Shown here in pieces: positions 22,859 to 31,021 of a stretch of DNA of 41,909 bases. Positions within the stretch are counted from its first letter, which is position 1. Each line of letters opens with the position of its first letter. The stretch spans positions 1-41,909 of the forward strand of contig CAISTY010000135.1 of NCBI GenBank assembly GCA_903888515.1. Reading direction: 5' to 3'. Source of the stretch: Akkermansiaceae bacterium (lineage in GTDB: Bacteria > Verrucomicrobiota > Verrucomicrobiia > Verrucomicrobiales > Akkermansiaceae). The translations under genes were made by a program, and so were the position numbers. The notes under the pieces were generated by a model. The model was not told the DNA's origin. It worked only from the letters and a program-made list of their open reading frames with translations, and made no database searches.

Positions 22859-24009
22859 GGCAGTTTGATGCGTTGACCTTCGGCAAGCGGGGATTTCCGG
22901 CTATCAGGTGCGCGGAGCACTTGGTCACCCGCGTTCAATCCCTTGATGACGGCGAGTTGGTCTTTGCCGCGCAAACCCGGAGTGACCTCGCGCCATTGCG
23001 CCTTGCCGCCCGCGTTCACTAGAACCCCGGCACGCCCGTCTTTCCAAACGACGAAGGCTGATGGCAACAGAACCGCATCGGCTTGTCGTCCGGTCTCGAT
23101 GAAGACCTCCGCCCGCTGGCCGATGGTCCAGGTTTTCGGAAGTTCGGCGGCATGCACGTCCACCAGAAACTCGCGGGTCTCGCGGTCAGCCTCGCGCCCG
23201 AGCCGCGCTACCTTGCCCGGGTAGTTGTGTCCCGGCTCGGAGCGGAAAACGATGCGTGCGGGTTGATCCGCAGCAAGGGCAGGCATCGCCGTTTCATCCA
23301 CCCACGCACTGACCCATAGTTCACCTAACGAAATAATCCGCATCAAGGACGCGCCCGGAACTAACATTTCACCGGGATCGCGGTCACGGCGGATGATGAG
23401 TCCGTCATAGGGCGCGTGAATTTCAGTGAAAGCGAGCTGATCCTTGCGGAATAACAGGTTTTTCTCCGCCACCACGATCTGCCCTTCCGCTTCGGCGATG
23501 GCTGCATGCGATCGTGTGAGGTCGGCCTCGGCCACCCGTAGGGCTTCGGCGGCTTTGTCCGCATCCGCCTGCGAAACGGCGCGTGATGATGTCAAATCGG
23601 TCATGCGTTTGTGATCGAGTTGTGCCTGAGTCAGCACCGCCTCGGAACGGGTGAGGTCGGCACGTACCCGCTCTGCCGTCAGCTTCGCTGCCACCAGCGT
23701 GGCTGCGGCAATGGCGACTTGTTGTTGCGATTCCGCATCATCGAGCCGGGCGAGAAGCTGTCCGGCTTTCACGGTGTCCCCCTGATCCACCAGCACGTCT
23801 AACAACCTTTCCTGAATGCGGGCGCTCACCGTTGTTTTCACCCGTGCCTCCAGTGTGCCGGTGCCCATCACTTCGGCTAGAATTTCACCACGGGTTACGG
23901 TGTGGGCGACCACCGGCACCGGAGCAAACTTGAGCTTGTAAACCGCGGACCCGGCAACGGCGACGACGATGAACCAGGTGAGCAGGCGGCGGATTGAGGG
24001 TCGTTTCAT
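22855..24009 (-). CDS. HlyD/DevB-type periplasmic adaptor (membrane fusion protein)
   Basis: 384 residues. There is one N-terminal anchor (LLTWFIVVAVAGSAVYKL) and a first half-lipoyl segment (GTGTLEARVKTTVSARIQ, VDQGDTVKAGQLLARLDD). A long coiled-coil hairpin spans about 95-190, followed by the second half-lipoyl (FTEIHAPYDGLIIRRDRDPGEML) and beta-barrel and proximal domains to the end. It bridges the ABC permease and an outer-membrane channel. It is the second gene of the operon, 57 bp after the ArsR gene. A complete adaptor here contrasts with the broken adaptor/RND pair downstream, so the ABC system may be the surviving exporter. Confidence 0.92.
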   Translation of the reverse strand: MKRPSIRRLLTWFIVVAVAGSAVYKLKFAPVPVVAHTVTRGEILAEVMGTGTLEARVKTTVSARIQERLLDVLVDQGDTVKAGQLLARLDDAESQQQVAIAAATLVAAKLTAERVRADLTRSEAVLTQAQLDHKRMTDLTSSRAVSQADADKAAEALRVAEADLTRSHAAIAEAEGQIVVAEKNLLFRKDQLAFTEIHAPYDGLIIRRDRDPGEMLVPGASLMRIISLGELWVSAWVDETAMPALAADQPARIVFRSEPGHNYPGKVARLGREADRETREFLVDVHAAELPKTWTIGQRAEVFIETGRQADAVLLPSAFVVWKDGRAGVLVNAGGKAQWREVTPGLRGKDQLAVIKGLNAGDQVLRAPDSRKSPLAEGQRIKLP

Positions 24010-24066
24010 GAGGATCGTTGAAATTCAGATAGAATGGACTGGTTATTCCAAACAAGCGGCGCGGAT

Positions 24067-24387
24067 TCACCTGCCTAAGTGCGCGTGAAATTCGTCGAGG
24101 CAACAGAAGATTTTCAGGACGCAGGCGTTTTTGAGGGTGTAAAAGACCTGCGTCCCACGGCGCTCGTCGACCAGCAGGCCGACCTTGCGAAGCACCGAGA
24201 GGTGGTTGGACACCGTGGAAATATCCAGACCGACGAGTTCCGTCAAATCAGCCACGCACTTTTCTCCTTTGCCAAGCGCATCGACGATGAGCAGGCGGTT
24301 CGGGTTGGCCAGCGCTTTGAAAACATCCGCAGCCTTGCGGAAATCAGTGGGTTTCTTGCGCTTGGATGTCTTGCACGCGGCGATCAT
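24067..24387 (-). CDS. ArsR-family transcriptional regulator
   Basis: The ATG at 24387 gives 106 residues. The winged helix is clear: FRKAADVFKALANPNRLLIV, ALGKGEKCVADLTELVGLDI, STVSNHLSVLRKVGLLVDER and GTQVFYTLKN. Classical metal sensors have ELCVCDL in the recognition-helix region; here it is EKCVADL, with one Cys. The C-terminus has an adjacent Cys pair with His nearby (KIFCCLDEFHAH). A metal or thiol signal is possible but not the standard ArsR site. It heads the exporter operon and presumably represses it. An upstream frame to 24564 adds unlike-family sequence. Confidence 0.88.
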   Translation of the reverse strand: MIAACKTSKRKKPTDFRKAADVFKALANPNRLLIVDALGKGEKCVADLTELVGLDISTVSNHLSVLRKVGLLVDERRGTQVFYTLKNACVLKIFCCLDEFHAHLGR

Positions 24388-24415
24388 ACTTCGAAAGTTT
24401 GCCAAATTACAAATT

Positions 24416-24438
24416 ATTGCAAGCGGAATTTCTGCAAT
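24416..24438 (-). promoter_or_regulatory. Inverted repeat upstream of arsR-like gene (candidate operator)
   Basis: ATTGCA and TGCAAT arms enclose an 11-base centre, about 30 bp before the start codon. Dyads of this kind serve as ArsR-family operators, so autoregulation of the exporter operon is a reasonable guess. The sequence is AT-rich compared with its surroundings. Confidence 0.45.
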
Positions 24439-24511
24439 AACGGATTTTTCTTTCGCCATGGTGCCCTGCGCTTGGCTGACTCCGGGCGTGCGTAAGTCGA
24501 ATGTTACTGAA

Positions 24512-24700
24512 ACCGCCCCGCTGGTGCTGGATCTGAACGCCACCACGGAGGAAGGGGTGATCAAGGAGATGATCCGCTCACTGGCCGGCCGGGCGGAGAT
24601 TCGGGATTTGCAGGCACTGCAACGGGCGGTATTGGAGCGCCAGAAGCTGCAAGTTCCGTTGCTGGAAAATGGCGTGGCGCTGCCACATGCGCGAATATAA
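24512..24700 (+). pseudogene. PTS IIA (fructose/PtsN-type) domain fragment
   Basis: The frame reads APLVLDLNATTEEGVIKEMI, RDLQALQRAVLERQKLQVPL and ENGVALPHARI, then a stop. This is the first 60 or so residues of an EIIA-fructose-type domain up to and including the phosphorylated His (LPHAR). The rest of the fold (about 85 residues) is missing. In some bacteria this domain is fused to channels or permeases; no such gene is adjacent. The fragment has no clear start codon. Confidence 0.8.
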
Positions 24701-24798
24701 CAGAATTGTAATCAGGCGCTACGGTCCCGGTTCATGTGGCCGGGGTCTATTCCTTTGAAAGGCTCCACTACGGAGCGTTTCCAACCAAGAACACAAAC

Positions 24799-25113
24799 AT
24801 GAAAACAATTCGAATCACAACATTGATAGCTGCGGCATTATTGACCGCAGGTACAGCACTGGCCCAAGGCAACCCCAATCGCTGCGGCGCTGGATACGGC
24901 GGTCCGCCGCAAACTGACGAAGAACGCGCCGCCCGCCAGGAGGCCTGCCAAAAAGCAAACGGCGGCGCATGCGTGAACGGCGGCGCATGCGTGAACGGCG
25001 GCGCGTGTGCCGGCCAGGGCCAGGGCCAAGGCAAGGGCCAAGGCAAGGCGCAACGCCGGGGACCGCGTGACGGCAGCGGCCCACGCGGTGGCGGTGCCGA
25101 GTGCCCAGCCTGA
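24799..25113 (+). CDS. Secreted Gly/Gln/Cys-rich low-complexity protein
   Basis: The ATG at 24799 starts a clear signal peptide (MKTIRITTLIAAALLTAGTALAQ) followed by about 80 mature residues: GNPNRCGAGYGGPPQTDEERAARQEACQKANG, then the repeat GGACVN-GGACVN-GGACAG from an 18-bp DNA unit. A GQ/GK-rich stretch and GPRDGSGPRGGG close the protein. Six cysteines, spaced regularly in the repeat, could bind metal. It is convergent with the two-component operon, and its Gly/Arg bias recalls the periplasmic loop of that sensor kinase. I do not recognise the family. Confidence 0.7.
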   Translation: MKTIRITTLIAAALLTAGTALAQGNPNRCGAGYGGPPQTDEERAARQEACQKANGGACVNGGACVNGGACAGQGQGQGKGQGKAQRRGPRDGSGPRGGGAECPA

Positions 25114-25184
25114 AATTGATAGAACCGGCGTGGATGATTGGGGCGGTTTGCAAGGAGCGCCCCAGTCTCCATGCCCCCCCAATC

Positions 25185-26684
25185 TCATTGTTTCATTCGC
25201 AGCACAAAACTCGTCCATCCGGATTGGCTCGTCTGCAGTTCCAATTCACCGCCATGCGCCCGTGCAATCTCGCGTGCCAGGCTCAGCCCGAGTCCGACTC
25301 CGTCCACCTGCCGCTGTCGTGCAGTATCCACCCGGTGGAACCGGGTGAAGATGAGGGCTTGGTCCGCCTCGGGGATCCCCGGTCCGGAATTGCCGATTGT
25401 TAGGACGGCATGGTTTTCCCGCGATTCGAGATCTACCAGGATTTTGCCGCCAGGTTCGTTGTATTTCACCGCATTGACAAACAGATTGAGCAATGCGGTA
25501 CGCAGCAACACCGGGTCGGCACGCACGTGGATTTGCGGCGCGAGCTTCACCTCGAAGTCCAGTCGCGTCTCCGCCGCGAGGACCCGCATGTCTTCGATGA
25601 TTCCCTCCAGCATGCATGTTAGATCCAGGATCTCCTCCGCCAGCTTGAGCTGCCCGGAATCTGCGCTGGCGAGCAACAATAACCCGCGGGTGATGGTTTT
25701 GAGCCGTTGGGTTTCCTCTAATAAACCACTGAAAACCTGCTGTTCCTTGGACCCGGGACATGCCTCCTGCAGGGCGTTTTCGAGTTCTCCCTGCATGATG
25801 GCGAGAGGGGTTTTCAATTCGTGCGAGGCGTCCGCGCTGAAGCGGGTAGCCTGTTGGAAACTGTTTTCCAAACGATCCATCATGCGGTTGAGCACCAGGA
25901 TGACACGGGCGATCTCCGTATCCTCGCTGGACAAGGGGATGCGTTGAGAGAGACCGCGGGCGGTGACCTGCTCGGCCGTGCTGGCGATCACCCTCATCGG
26001 CCGCACGGCACGGCCGGCGACGAGCCATCCGCCGACTCCTACGAGAGACAGGGCCAACGGCAACGCCACTAGGAATGCATTGCGCAGGTGGTCCAACTCG
26101 GCGCGTGTTTGGGCGGAGTTCAAGCCGATGATCAAGGTGGTGTCCGCAGTGCCGAGCATGCCCAGGCGCCATTGGCCTGCCTCCGTGCTTATAGTCTGGA
26201 ATTTTGGAATCTTGGTGAACGATACCTGACCTCCTCCGCCACCCGGACCTAAGCCCCGCCCCGGACCTCCCCGTCCCCGACCGATGCGCAAATCGCCGTC
26301 GCCACCGGGATCCGATGCGACACGGGATATTTTCGGATCGACCGCGAGTGTGCAGTCGAGTGTTGCAGGGTCAGAGTCCTGCGGCCAGCCCGGTGAGGTA
26401 TAAAGAATGTCTCCGTCATCGGCATTTTTGACCATCAGAATGACTTGATCACGGTGATCTTCGCCGAAAATGAACGCGAGGGCTTCATCCAGCCGCTTGA
26501 AATCGCGGCGGTTGGTGATCCACCCTGGATGCCGCGCCCCGATGGAACGGAGTTCCGTGTCCAGACTATCAATCTTCTGCCTGCAAATCATGAAATACGC
26601 CGCCAACCCGAAACCGACTAACACCACTCCGGAAATGATGGTGGAGAGCAGCGCAATCTTGAGGCGGAATGACGGTGGTTTCAT
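25185..26684 (-). CDS. Membrane sensor histidine kinase (OmpR-partner type)
   Basis: 499 residues. TM1 is about 10-32, the periplasmic domain 33-200, TM2 about 202-223 and HAMP 224-275. The H-box SADASHELKTPLAIM has phosphorylated H288. The N-box is LLNLFVNAVKYNEPGG (about 398-413), G1 NSGPGIPE and G2 GVGLGLSLAREIARAHGG. It resembles CusS/QseC-type kinases. The periplasmic domain has an odd run, GRGRGGPGRGLGPGGGGG, at 135-152, suggesting a flexible insert. Its start overlaps the response regulator stop by 4 nt. The signal is unknown; the CusS-like layout and nearby exporters hint at metals or envelope stress. Confidence 0.95.
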   Translation of the reverse strand: MKPPSFRLKIALLSTIISGVVLVGFGLAAYFMICRQKIDSLDTELRSIGARHPGWITNRRDFKRLDEALAFIFGEDHRDQVILMVKNADDGDILYTSPGWPQDSDPATLDCTLAVDPKISRVASDPGGDGDLRIGRGRGGPGRGLGPGGGGGQVSFTKIPKFQTISTEAGQWRLGMLGTADTTLIIGLNSAQTRAELDHLRNAFLVALPLALSLVGVGGWLVAGRAVRPMRVIASTAEQVTARGLSQRIPLSSEDTEIARVILVLNRMMDRLENSFQQATRFSADASHELKTPLAIMQGELENALQEACPGSKEQQVFSGLLEETQRLKTITRGLLLLASADSGQLKLAEEILDLTCMLEGIIEDMRVLAAETRLDFEVKLAPQIHVRADPVLLRTALLNLFVNAVKYNEPGGKILVDLESRENHAVLTIGNSGPGIPEADQALIFTRFHRVDTARQRQVDGVGLGLSLAREIARAHGGELELQTSQSGWTSFVLRMKQ

Positions 26685-27355
26685 GAGTCCGGTTTCATGC
26701 GATAACCCACACCGCGGATGGTCTCAATGAGTTTCATATCACTTTCGCCATCCACTTTCTTGCGCAGGCGCTGGATGTATACCTCTACCAGATTCGTGCC
26801 TGGGTCGAAGTCGTAGTTCCAGACCCGTTCACAGATCTGCGGGCGGGTCAGCACTCGCCCCGGGGATCTCGCGAAATGTTCCAGCAGTTCAAATTCGCGG
26901 GCCGTGAGATCGATTTTCCTTCCGGCACGTGTCACATCGCGGGTGAGCAGGTTCACCGTTAGATCCGCCACCGCGAGGATGCTCTGGCTCGCGCCCGAGG
27001 CCCGGCGCGTCACGACATGAAGACGCGCAATCAATTCCTCGATGAAAAACGGCTTGGTCAGGTAATCATCGGCACCGAGATTCAGGCCTTCGAGGCGTTC
27101 GTTCAGTTCGCTGCGGGCGGTGAGCAGGATCACCGGCACCGACAGTTTGCGTTCGCGCAGATTGCGCAGGATGCTCAGCCCGTCGCGGCCTGGCAGCATG
27201 ATGTCCAGCACCACCGCGTCATACGGCCGTGTCGTGACCGCTGCGTATCCCTCATCACCATGATGGCTCACGTCCACCACGAATCCCTGCGCCTCAAGCC
27301 CCTTGCGGATCAATGAGGCGATCTTTTTTTCATCTTCGATGACCAGGATTTTCAT
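26681..27355 (-). CDS. OmpR-family response regulator
   Basis: 224 residues. The receiver domain has the acidic pair E7/D8/E9, phosphoacceptor D51 in VVLDIMLPGRDG, T79 in LLTARSE and K101 in LTKPFF. The C-terminal winged helix has DLTAREFELLEHFARSPGRV, VWNYDFDPGTNLVEVYIQRL and IETIRGVGYRM. It is the first gene of the two-gene operon. It diverges from the sigma-factor operon across 446 bp and may act on either promoter. Closest general type is CusR/CopR/QseB. Confidence 0.96.
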   Translation of the reverse strand: MKILVIEDEKKIASLIRKGLEAQGFVVDVSHHGDEGYAAVTTRPYDAVVLDIMLPGRDGLSILRNLRERKLSVPVILLTARSELNERLEGLNLGADDYLTKPFFIEELIARLHVVTRRASGASQSILAVADLTVNLLTRDVTRAGRKIDLTAREFELLEHFARSPGRVLTRPQICERVWNYDFDPGTNLVEVYIQRLRKKVDGESDMKLIETIRGVGYRMKPDS

Positions 27356-27801
27356 GACGGCCGACTGTCGCTCGCTTGGATTCTATACACGGTTCGATGG
27401 ATTGCACAGCCGGAAAGCCGCCACGGGCGTCACAGACACGCGAAAACTGCAGCGGTGAAATCAACGAAACCCCCTCCGGAAAATTACAATTTGTTTAGAA
27501 TCCGTCAGGTCATGATGCGATCTGATAGACATCGTCGCCCTTATGAGGTCCACGTCTCGCGAGCGGCGAAAGCCCGTCATTACAAGGAAAAAGACATCCA
27601 TCACGGCAGGTCTGAGGATCGGTGTGGACTCGATTCGAGAGCTCCCGCAACTCCCCTGCACCGGAATCGTGGCCTGCGGTCCCCGACTGTTCCGCTTGTG
27701 TCTGCCTGGCAAGAGAGCAAACTCTCGTCCTGCTCGTATCACACGTGCCATACCGGACAGGCAGCATGCCGGTTCCTGGCCTGAACGCACGGTCACCAAC
27801 C
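27356..27801. promoter_or_regulatory. Divergent spacer between two-component and sigma-factor operons
   Basis: No frame on either strand looks like a protein. An AT-rich stretch (CCGGAAAATTACAATTTGTTTAG, about 27477-27499) is the most promoter-like part. The spacer should hold promoters for both divergent units. I found no convincing dyad or sigma box. Confidence 0.4.
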
Positions 27802-28401
27802 ATGGACAACGACTCCCAAAACATTCCCGAAAGTCTGCTCGACGCGGCGCGCAGCGGGGATGAGACATCATGGCGGGAATTGGTCGATTTGCTCTATCCA
27901 CTGGTGGCCGGAACCATCCGCAACCACCTGCGGCGCGAGGCGGACCGCGACGACGTGGCTCAAGAAGTGTTCGTCAAGATTTTCGCCAATCTCGGCCAAT
28001 ACGCCGGCCGCCAACCCTTCGATCATTGGGTCTCTCGGATCACCTTGAATGCTTGCCGCGACTGGCTGCGGCGCATCGCTGCCAGACCTCTAACAAGCTA
28101 CAGCGACCTCACCGACGACGAACGCGAGATCCTGCAGCGCACGCTTGCCAGCGATGTGCCGCCCGCTGACGAAACACCTGCCATGCTCCACGACCTGCTC
28201 GACCGGATGATCGCGGCACTCGCGCCCCGCGAACAAATCGTGATCCGCTTGCTTGATTTGGAGCAACGCTCGGTGCAGGATGTTTGCAACCACACCGGTT
28301 GGGGAGCCTCCAAGGTCAAGGTCACCGCCATGCGCGCCCGCCGCAAACTCGCCGAACAAATGCAGCGACTGGAAACCAAATCATCCTCCCTACCCGTATG
28401 A
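27802..28401 (+). CDS. ECF-type RNA polymerase sigma factor
   Basis: The ATG at 27802 gives 199 residues. Region 2 is seen in GTIRNHLRREADRDDVAQEV, FVKIFANLGQYAGRQPFDHW and RITLNACRDWLRR. Region 4 is LAPREQIVIRLLDLEQRSVQ plus GWGASKVKVTAMRARRKLAEQ, the helix-turn-helix for -35 recognition. It directs polymerase to a small regulon, probably including the genes after it. Its stop overlaps the start of the next gene (ATGA), a typical sigma/anti-sigma coupling. The upstream in-frame stretch from 27622 has no sigma features. Confidence 0.93.
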   Translation: MDNDSQNIPESLLDAARSGDETSWRELVDLLYPLVAGTIRNHLRREADRDDVAQEVFVKIFANLGQYAGRQPFDHWVSRITLNACRDWLRRIAARPLTSYSDLTDDEREILQRTLASDVPPADETPAMLHDLLDRMIAALAPREQIVIRLLDLEQRSVQDVCNHTGWGASKVKVTAMRARRKLAEQMQRLETKSSSLPV

Positions 28402-28682
28402 AGGATCCCGAACAACAGTGGCAAAAACTCATTGAGACAGCCCGCCGTGCCAGTCTATCCCCGGTCGAGACAAAAGCGCCTCCCCCCGGATTTGCCTCTG
28501 CTATCGTCGCCTTGCGCGAGTCGGTCATGGCCCTCGCCCGCGTGCTGTTTTGGCGCCGCTGGTCGATCACCGTCGCGATCTTGTGCTTTGCCATCTTCAT
28601 TGTGATGTTCGCTCTCGATCGCTGCACTGAATCCAGCGCCCCGCTCATTGAGACGCCCGACCTCCTGCAACCCACCCCTTGA
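28398..28682 (+). CDS. Small single-pass membrane protein, candidate anti-sigma factor
   Basis: 94 residues: a cytoplasmic N-terminal part of about 55 residues (EQQWQKLIETARRASLSPVE, GFASAIVALRESVMAL), one membrane segment (WSITVAILCFAIFIVMFAL) and a short outer tail. The layout, size and 4-nt overlap with the sigma gene match small anti-sigma factors such as CnrY, though no sequence family is recognised. If so, the N-terminal segment would hold the sigma factor until a periplasmic signal comes through the next gene product. Confidence 0.7.
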   Translation: MKDPEQQWQKLIETARRASLSPVETKAPPPGFASAIVALRESVMALARVLFWRRWSITVAILCFAIFIVMFALDRCTESSAPLIETPDLLQPTP

Positions 28683-28686
28683 CCTC

Positions 28687-29112
28687 ATGAAACCATCCCC
28701 TCGCGACTACCTCGCGATCACCGCTGCTTTGCTCGCCGTTCTGCTATGCGGCTACGGCATCGGCTTCCTCGTCGGAGAACGCACCACCCGCCTGCGCCTC
28801 GCTCCCGGTTCCGGTTCGACCCTGGCGCAGCCGGACTGGTCCGAAGCCACCGTCAAGCGCCTGACCCACGAGCTTGCGTTGACACCCGACCAACAAGCAG
28901 CCGTCACCAAAGAAGTCCGCCTAACGGCCACCCGCATTGCCACCACCCGCCATCAGGCCATCCGCCAATACCGTGCCGATTTGATAGATCTCCACCAACG
29001 CCTGCTGCCTCATCTGGATGCCAATCAACGCAAACAGGTCGAAGAAAGCCGGAAGCAGTTGCAGATCTCTCTTGATGAGGACAATGAAACGTCACTCAAC
29101 TCTAACCATTAA
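28687..29112 (+). CDS. Membrane-anchored CpxP/Spy/CnrX-like periplasmic protein
   Basis: 141 residues with an N-terminal anchor (LAITAALLAVLLCGYGIGFL). A helical periplasmic domain follows: LTHELALTPDQQAAVTKEVR and IATTRHQAIRQYRADLIDLH, then QRLLPHLDANQRKQVEESRK. The LTPDQ...LDANQRKQ arrangement is the heavy-metal-resistance/Spy-like helical hairpin seen in CnrX, ZraP and CpxP. It lies 4 bp after the presumed anti-sigma gene, the order sigma-anti-sigma-sensor recalling cnr/ncc metal systems in a different arrangement. Metal ligands are not obvious (few His/Met), so the signal may be envelope stress. Confidence 0.7.
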   Translation: MKPSPRDYLAITAALLAVLLCGYGIGFLVGERTTRLRLAPGSGSTLAQPDWSEATVKRLTHELALTPDQQAAVTKEVRLTATRIATTRHQAIRQYRADLIDLHQRLLPHLDANQRKQVEESRKQLQISLDEDNETSLNSNH

Positions 29113-29124
29113 CACGGAGGATTT

Positions 29125-29385
29125 ATGATGAACCGCTCTCCCTTCATTCTGGGATTTACGCTGCTGGTGATCGCGGCGACATGGGTTGTCTCAATTACCC
29201 TCTCCCGCCTTGAAGCTGACTTGATAGACTCAACCGGTGGTGACACCCCAACGATTGCCGCGAGCCCAACAGAGATTCCGACGGAGACAACCACCACACC
29301 CGCAACGATCATGCCCGCCACTGAAGAACGGGTCGCGCCGGCAGCCCGCGAAAACGGCAATTTGTTCGACCTCCTCGACCCCTAG
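29125..29385 (+). CDS. Short paralogue of the anchored protein at 30207, internally deleted
   Basis: 86 residues, start ATG after GGAGG. The N-terminus (FILGFTLLVIAATWVVSITL) and the whole C-terminus (RLEADLIDSTGG, ATEERVAPAARENGNLFDLL) match the protein at 30207-30980, but the 170 or so middle residues are absent. The junction falls where the longer gene has ATTACCCTGCGC on one side and GATACCCTCGCC on the other, so loss between short direct repeats is likely. The frame is kept. It may still be made as a short anchored protein with a Thr/Pro-rich linker. Confidence 0.8.
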   Translation: MMNRSPFILGFTLLVIAATWVVSITLSRLEADLIDSTGGDTPTIAASPTEIPTETTTTPATIMPATEERVAPAARENGNLFDLLDP

Positions 29386-29498
29386 CCGTGATCCCTGCGG
29401 ATTTTTTTGAATAGTTGTAACCGTTCCCCTCAACGAGCCGTCGGTCCCGATGAAGGTGGAAATCACCCCCGCCTCGGAATCAAGAAAGGAACCCCATA

Positions 29499-30041
29499 AT
29501 GAAAATCAATTGGTTAGTAATCTGCACCCTCTGTTTCACCCCGGCCGTGTTCGCACAAACCGGCCAACAACAACAAAAGCGTTTCGGCGACAGCACATGC
29601 CTGCCTGCATACCTCGCCCAGTACGACGTCAATGGCGATGGCGTCATCAGTGAGGAAGAACGGCAAGTCATGGAACTGGCACGCGACCAAATCCAGAAAA
29701 AACTCCGGACCGACTGGGACACCAATGGCGACGGAAAGATCAGTGATCAGGAACGCGCCCAGGCCAAGGTTCGGCTGTGCGAGATGATCACCGAATCCCG
29801 CACCACCCGCTTTCTGAAAGCCGATCTGGATGGCGACGGAGTCCTCTCCTACGATGAGTTCATCCTGCTGCCCGGCATGGCCAAGAAGGTCGTGGATAAG
29901 CCTGAGGTGGTGGCCGCCATTTTTGACCGGCTCGATATTGATGACAGCGGCACGATCTCGCTCGATGAGTTCCTCGCCTGTGTGAAACAATGCGACCAAG
30001 CCCGCGACGGCACGGGCACTGGCACTGGCGCAGGCACATAG
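29499..30041 (+). CDS. Secreted EF-hand calcium-binding protein
   Basis: 180 residues. The signal peptide MKINWLVICTLCFTPAVFAQ precedes a mature domain with four EF-hand loops: DVNGDGVISEEE, DTNGDGKISDQE, DLDGDGVLSYDE and DIDDSGTISLDE. All keep Asp/Asn at positions 1, 3 and 5, Gly at 6 and Glu at 12, so calcium binding is expected. Two cysteines at the ends (STCLP and ACVKQC) could form a disulfide. The tail is GTGTGTGAGT. It sits between two paralogous genes in the sigma-led set, perhaps as an envelope calcium sensor or buffer. The role is inferred. Confidence 0.88.
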   Translation: MKINWLVICTLCFTPAVFAQTGQQQQKRFGDSTCLPAYLAQYDVNGDGVISEEERQVMELARDQIQKKLRTDWDTNGDGKISDQERAQAKVRLCEMITESRTTRFLKADLDGDGVLSYDEFILLPGMAKKVVDKPEVVAAIFDRLDIDDSGTISLDEFLACVKQCDQARDGTGTGTGAGT

Positions 30042-30206
30042 AACCGGCATCCTCACCGGATCGCGTATGGGTCTTAGAAAAAACATCAACTAGCACATCA
30101 AGCCATCACTATCCACACACCGAGGTGATCCAGCTATGCCGGATTGCCTCGGTTCCATGTCATTCCGCTCCTTTCGATGACCCTTTCAACAACTAACGAA
30201 AAAACC

Positions 30207-30980
30207 ATGGGCCGAGCAACCTTGATTCTTGGATTTGCGCTGTTGGTGATCGCGGCGACTTTGGCCGCTTCGATTACCCTGCGCAATGCGCCCGGTGACA
30301 GCAGCAAGGCCACCCCCCGGCCCGATGCTGGCTCGCCCCAAACAACCCACCCCCACGCCCTCGCCCATACCAGCACGACTGGCTCACCTGCGAATTCCCA
30401 AGCCCGGAACCCCCGCAACCAGGCAAATCACAAGGAGGATTCCTTCAAGTCCGATGCCTTGCGTGTGGCGCTCCCCGAACCCTGGCTAACCACCTTGCCG
30501 CCTGAACAACAAGTGGAATGGCGCACCCGCACCGCCACTGTCGAACGCGCTGCCCGCAAGAAACTGGATCGCCTGACCACCGATCTTGATCTCACCCCCG
30601 CACAATGTGACAAGATGTTCCCCCTGATCGTGCGTTCCACCCCGGGGTATGACCCCGTCATGCTCACCGGCGGCAACCTCGCCGCCAAAACCCCGCTCGC
30701 CGCCGATGAGGAAATCCACCAAGTCCTCGACCCCCAACAACAGGCGCTCGTCGAAGACCAGGAGGTGAACCGACTACTGTGGTGGCAGGATACCCTCGCC
30801 CGTCTTGAAGCTGACTTGATCGACTCAACCGGCGGTGTCACCGCAACGATTGCCGCGAGTCCCACAGAAAATCCGACGGAGACGCCCACCACACCCGCAG
30901 CCACCACGCCCGCCACTGAAGAACGGGTCGCGCCGGCCGCCCGCGAAAACGGCAATTTGTTCGACCTCCTCGACCCCTAG
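30207..30980 (+). CDS. Membrane-anchored protein with periplasmic helical domain (Spy-like), long paralogue
   Basis: 257 residues from the ATG at 30207 (an ATG at 30177 is possible). There is an N-terminal anchor (ATLILGFALLVIAATLAASI) and a Pro/Thr/His-rich linker (about 30-85). A helical domain reads LPPEQQVEWRTRTATVERAA, LTTDLDLTPAQCDKMFPLIV, ADEEIHQVLDPQQQALVEDQ and LARLEADLID. The tail is Thr/Pro-rich, ending ENGNLFDLLDP. The LTPAQ...LDPQQQALV pattern repeats the scheme of the CpxP-like protein at 28687, so all three anchored proteins may be relatives. No known family is certain. Confidence 0.75.
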   Translation: MGRATLILGFALLVIAATLAASITLRNAPGDSSKATPRPDAGSPQTTHPHALAHTSTTGSPANSQARNPRNQANHKEDSFKSDALRVALPEPWLTTLPPEQQVEWRTRTATVERAARKKLDRLTTDLDLTPAQCDKMFPLIVRSTPGYDPVMLTGGNLAAKTPLAADEEIHQVLDPQQQALVEDQEVNRLLWWQDTLARLEADLIDSTGGVTATIAASPTENPTETPTTPAATTPATEERVAPAARENGNLFDLLDP

Positions 30981-31021
30981 CCGTGATCCCTGCGGATTTT
31001 GTTGAATCGTTGTAACCGCTC

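Noticed and set aside
27461..27901. Open frames on both strands in the spacer before the sigma factor
   Set aside because: Arg/Ser-rich, no start signals, and they overlap the sigma gene out of frame.
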